From: an uncultured Actinomycetes bacterium
Lineage (GTDB): Bacteria > Actinomycetota > Actinomycetes > S36-B12
Length of the DNA stretch: 23,522 nucleotides
Assembly (NCBI GenBank): GCA_937902285.1
Contig: CALGTB010000224.1
Location: 1 to 23,522, forward strand
Reading direction: 5' to 3'
The position numbers were made by a program, and so were the translations under genes. Positions 22,121 to 23,522 of the stretch are shown here, in pieces. Each line of letters begins with the position of its first letter. The stretch's first letter is position 1. The notes beneath the pieces were generated by a model. That model did not search any database. It was not told the DNA's origin and saw nothing but the letters and a program-made list of their open reading frames with translations.

Positions 22121-23401
22121 CTAGGAGAACGGGGGCCGGTCGTCCAGCCGGATGCTGGTGCGGCCGGCGGCCCGCCACACGCGTGCCACCGCATCGGTGT
22201 CCTCCGGGGTCACCAGGTTCCCCATCACCCGCAGGGCCACGGTCATGAGCGGGCGGGAGCGCATCCCTACCGGCCCGAGCGTGGGCAGCAGTCCCGGCAC
22301 GGTCAGCAGGCCGGCCAGCCGTCGGGCGATCGAGAAGGCCGTGCCGTAGCGCGCCCGCAGCAGCGGCGCCCACTGCCGCGAGTAGTCCAGTGACGGATTC
22401 GGCACGGTGGTGGCGAGCACCTGGGCGGCCAGGTGGCCGGTCTCAAGCCCGTAGTCGATGCCCTCGCCGTTGAGCGGATTGACGCAGCCGGCCGCATCGC
22501 CGACGAGCAGCCAGTTCGGGCCGGCGACGCCGCTGACGGCCCCGCCCATCGGCAGCAGAGCCGACCAGGGAGCGCGGATGTCGCCCTCGAACTGCCACCC
22601 CTCCCGCTGCGACTGCGCGTAGTGGGCCAGCAGGCCGCGGAGGTTGACGTCGGCCGGGTGCTTGTCCGTGGCGAGCGTGCCCACCCCGACGTTGACCTCG
22701 CCGTCGCCCAGGGGGAAGACCCACCCGTAGCCCGACAGGATCTCGTCGTGCTCGCCGCGCAGCTCGAGGTGCGACGAGATCCAGGGATCGTCACTGCGGT
22801 GGGACGTGATGTACGCACGCGCCGCCACGCCGTAGGCCGTGCTGCGATGCCACGTGCGGCCCAGTCGCCGGCCCAGCTGCGAGCGCGCACCGTCGGCGAC
22901 GACCAGCCGCCGGCAGGTGATGGCGGTGCGCACCGCGTCGCGGCCTGCGCCGGAGGTGAACTCGACGGCCCGGACCTGACCGTTCTCGAGCCGCACGTCC
23001 ACGGCGCGCCGACCCTCGATGGCCGTGACGCCTGCGTCCAGGGCCACCTGCCTGATCGCCGCGTCGAGCTCGAGGCGCGGAGCTGCGCCGCCGTAGCGGG
23101 GCAGCGAGCCGCCCGGCCAGGGGAGGTAGAGCTCCTGCCCGAAGCCAGCCGCGCGCAGGCCCCAGTTGCGGGCCCGGCCCTCGAGCCAGCCCGACAGGCC
23201 CAGCTCGTCGAGCTCGGCGATGGCGCGCGGGGTCAGCCCGTCACCGCACGGCTTGTCCCGAGGGAACGTCTCCGCGTCGACGAGCGTGACGTCGAGGCCG
23301 GCACGGGCCGCCCAGGCCGCCGTGGCCGAGCCCGCCGGGCCGGCACCTACGACGAGCACATCGGTGTCGAGGGCCGGGGAGCCGGACGGGGACGATTTCA
23401 T
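22121..23401 (-). CDS. Geranylgeranyl reductase family FAD-dependent oxidoreductase (MenJ-like)
   Basis: 426 residues from ATG at 23401; an ATG at 23422 would add seven. The FAD-binding Rossmann motif GAGPAGS is about 13 residues into the protein, followed by FPRDKPCGDGLTPRA, the SGYGWVFPLGDGEVNVGVG block, and GDAAGCVNPLNGEGIDYG, the second FAD site typical of geranylgeranyl reductases. The family reduces isoprenoid double bonds using FAD. In actinobacteria, including MenJ of Mycobacterium, it saturates units of the menaquinone side chain at the membrane. Here a menaquinone role is likely, but lipid precursors are possible. A gene on the same strand ends within 42 bases upstream, so it is probably in an operon. 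Neither start has a good ribosome binding site. Confidence 0.88.
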   Translation of the reverse strand: MKSSPSGSPALDTDVLVVGAGPAGSATAAWAARAGLDVTLVDAETFPRDKPCGDGLTPRAIAELDELGLSGWLEGRARNWGLRAAGFGQELYLPWPGGSLPRYGGAAPRLELDAAIRQVALDAGVTAIEGRRAVDVRLENGQVRAVEFTSGAGRDAVRTAITCRRLVVADGARSQLGRRLGRTWHRSTAYGVAARAYITSHRSDDPWISSHLELRGEHDEILSGYGWVFPLGDGEVNVGVGTLATDKHPADVNLRGLLAHYAQSQREGWQFEGDIRAPWSALLPMGGAVSGVAGPNWLLVGDAAGCVNPLNGEGIDYGLETGHLAAQVLATTVPNPSLDYSRQWAPLLRARYGTAFSIARRLAGLLTVPGLLPTLGPVGMRSRPLMTVALRVMGNLVTPEDTDAVARVWRAAGRTSIRLDDRPPFS

Positions 23402-23443
23402 GGCAACCGCATTCTCGCGCATGCGGGCGGACGCGGCGAATCC

Positions 23444-23522
23444 TCATGGAGTCGACGGCGCGACCTTCGACGTGCGGCGCCTCAGGAGGCCTTGGGCGGT
23501 GGCGGCCCCGAGGACGATCAGG
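23444..23522 (-). CDS. C-terminus of an unidentified protein, cut off by window edge
   Basis: The minus-strand frame entering from the right edge reads LIVLGAATAQGLLRRR and ends TSKVAPSTP at a TGA (23446-23444). A hydrophobic helix followed by RRR looks like a membrane-protein C-terminus with the tail inside. Only 25 codons are visible, so the frame is supported mainly by its position 42 bases (21 if the longer start is used) before the flavoprotein gene on the same strand. No identity can be given. Confidence 0.4.
   Translation of the reverse strand, partial: LIVLGAATAQGLLRRRTSKVAPSTP

Noticed and set aside
1..23522. CRISPR array, tRNA or rRNA genes, insertion-sequence ends, integrase or phage genes, antiphage system.
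   Set aside because: No regularly spaced repeats, no cloverleaf-like sequence, and no transposase, recombinase, nuclease or restriction motif were seen in either strand.

Overview
The window is about 70% GC. It has frequent GTG starts, tight gene overlaps, and several transcription units whose start codon lies 6-7 bases after a TANNNT box, with no Shine-Dalgarno sequence. This, together with the gene families present, points to a high-GC actinobacterium. A Nocardioidaceae-like member is my guess; no rRNA or species marker is present to confirm it.

About the left three quarters (1-16048) is a cell-envelope or exopolysaccharide locus. From the left it holds a truncated GT4 glycosyltransferase (minus strand), a polytopic GT-C-like membrane protein (plus), a coupled GT2 + DUF1972-type GT4 pair (minus) and an RmlC-type sugar epimerase (plus). 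A minus-strand series follows, read from right to left: two paralogous secreted GH39-like glycosidases (one free, one lipoprotein), a WbaP/CpsE-type initiating sugar-phosphate transferase, a DUF4012 protein, a 650-aa polytopic membrane protein, and a secreted fusion of a calcium-binding-type propeller with an alpha/alpha-toroid-like domain. The last three are linked by stop/start overlaps and probably act together at or outside the membrane. No clear Wzx or Wzz is visible, and no Wzy unless one of the two polytopic proteins plays that part.

The middle part (16124-18955, minus) reads as ordinary metabolism and repair: an acetyl-CoA hydrolase/4-hydroxybutyrate CoA-transferase-family enzyme, an Fpg/Nei DNA glycosylase whose start abuts the previous stop, and a SAM-dependent methyltransferase. 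Diverging from it is a plus-strand cluster of a GDP-L-fucose synthase-type reductase and two small antibiotic-biosynthesis-monooxygenase (ABM)-fold proteins. After these comes a separately promoted 165-aa conserved protein, whose start codon sits directly behind an AT-rich palindrome overlapping an unusually good promoter.

The right end (21216-23522, minus) has a small membrane protein of unknown function, a geranylgeranyl-reductase-family flavoprotein (a menaquinone side-chain reductase candidate), and the last 25 codons of another gene that runs off the window.

No tRNA, rRNA, CRISPR array, insertion sequence or prophage gene was seen. No stretch longer than 300 bases lacks a gene; the longest gap is about 120 bases. 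The best candidates for undescribed biology are the DUF4012/membrane protein/propeller-toroid module with its paired GH39-like enzymes, and the palindrome-controlled 165-aa protein.
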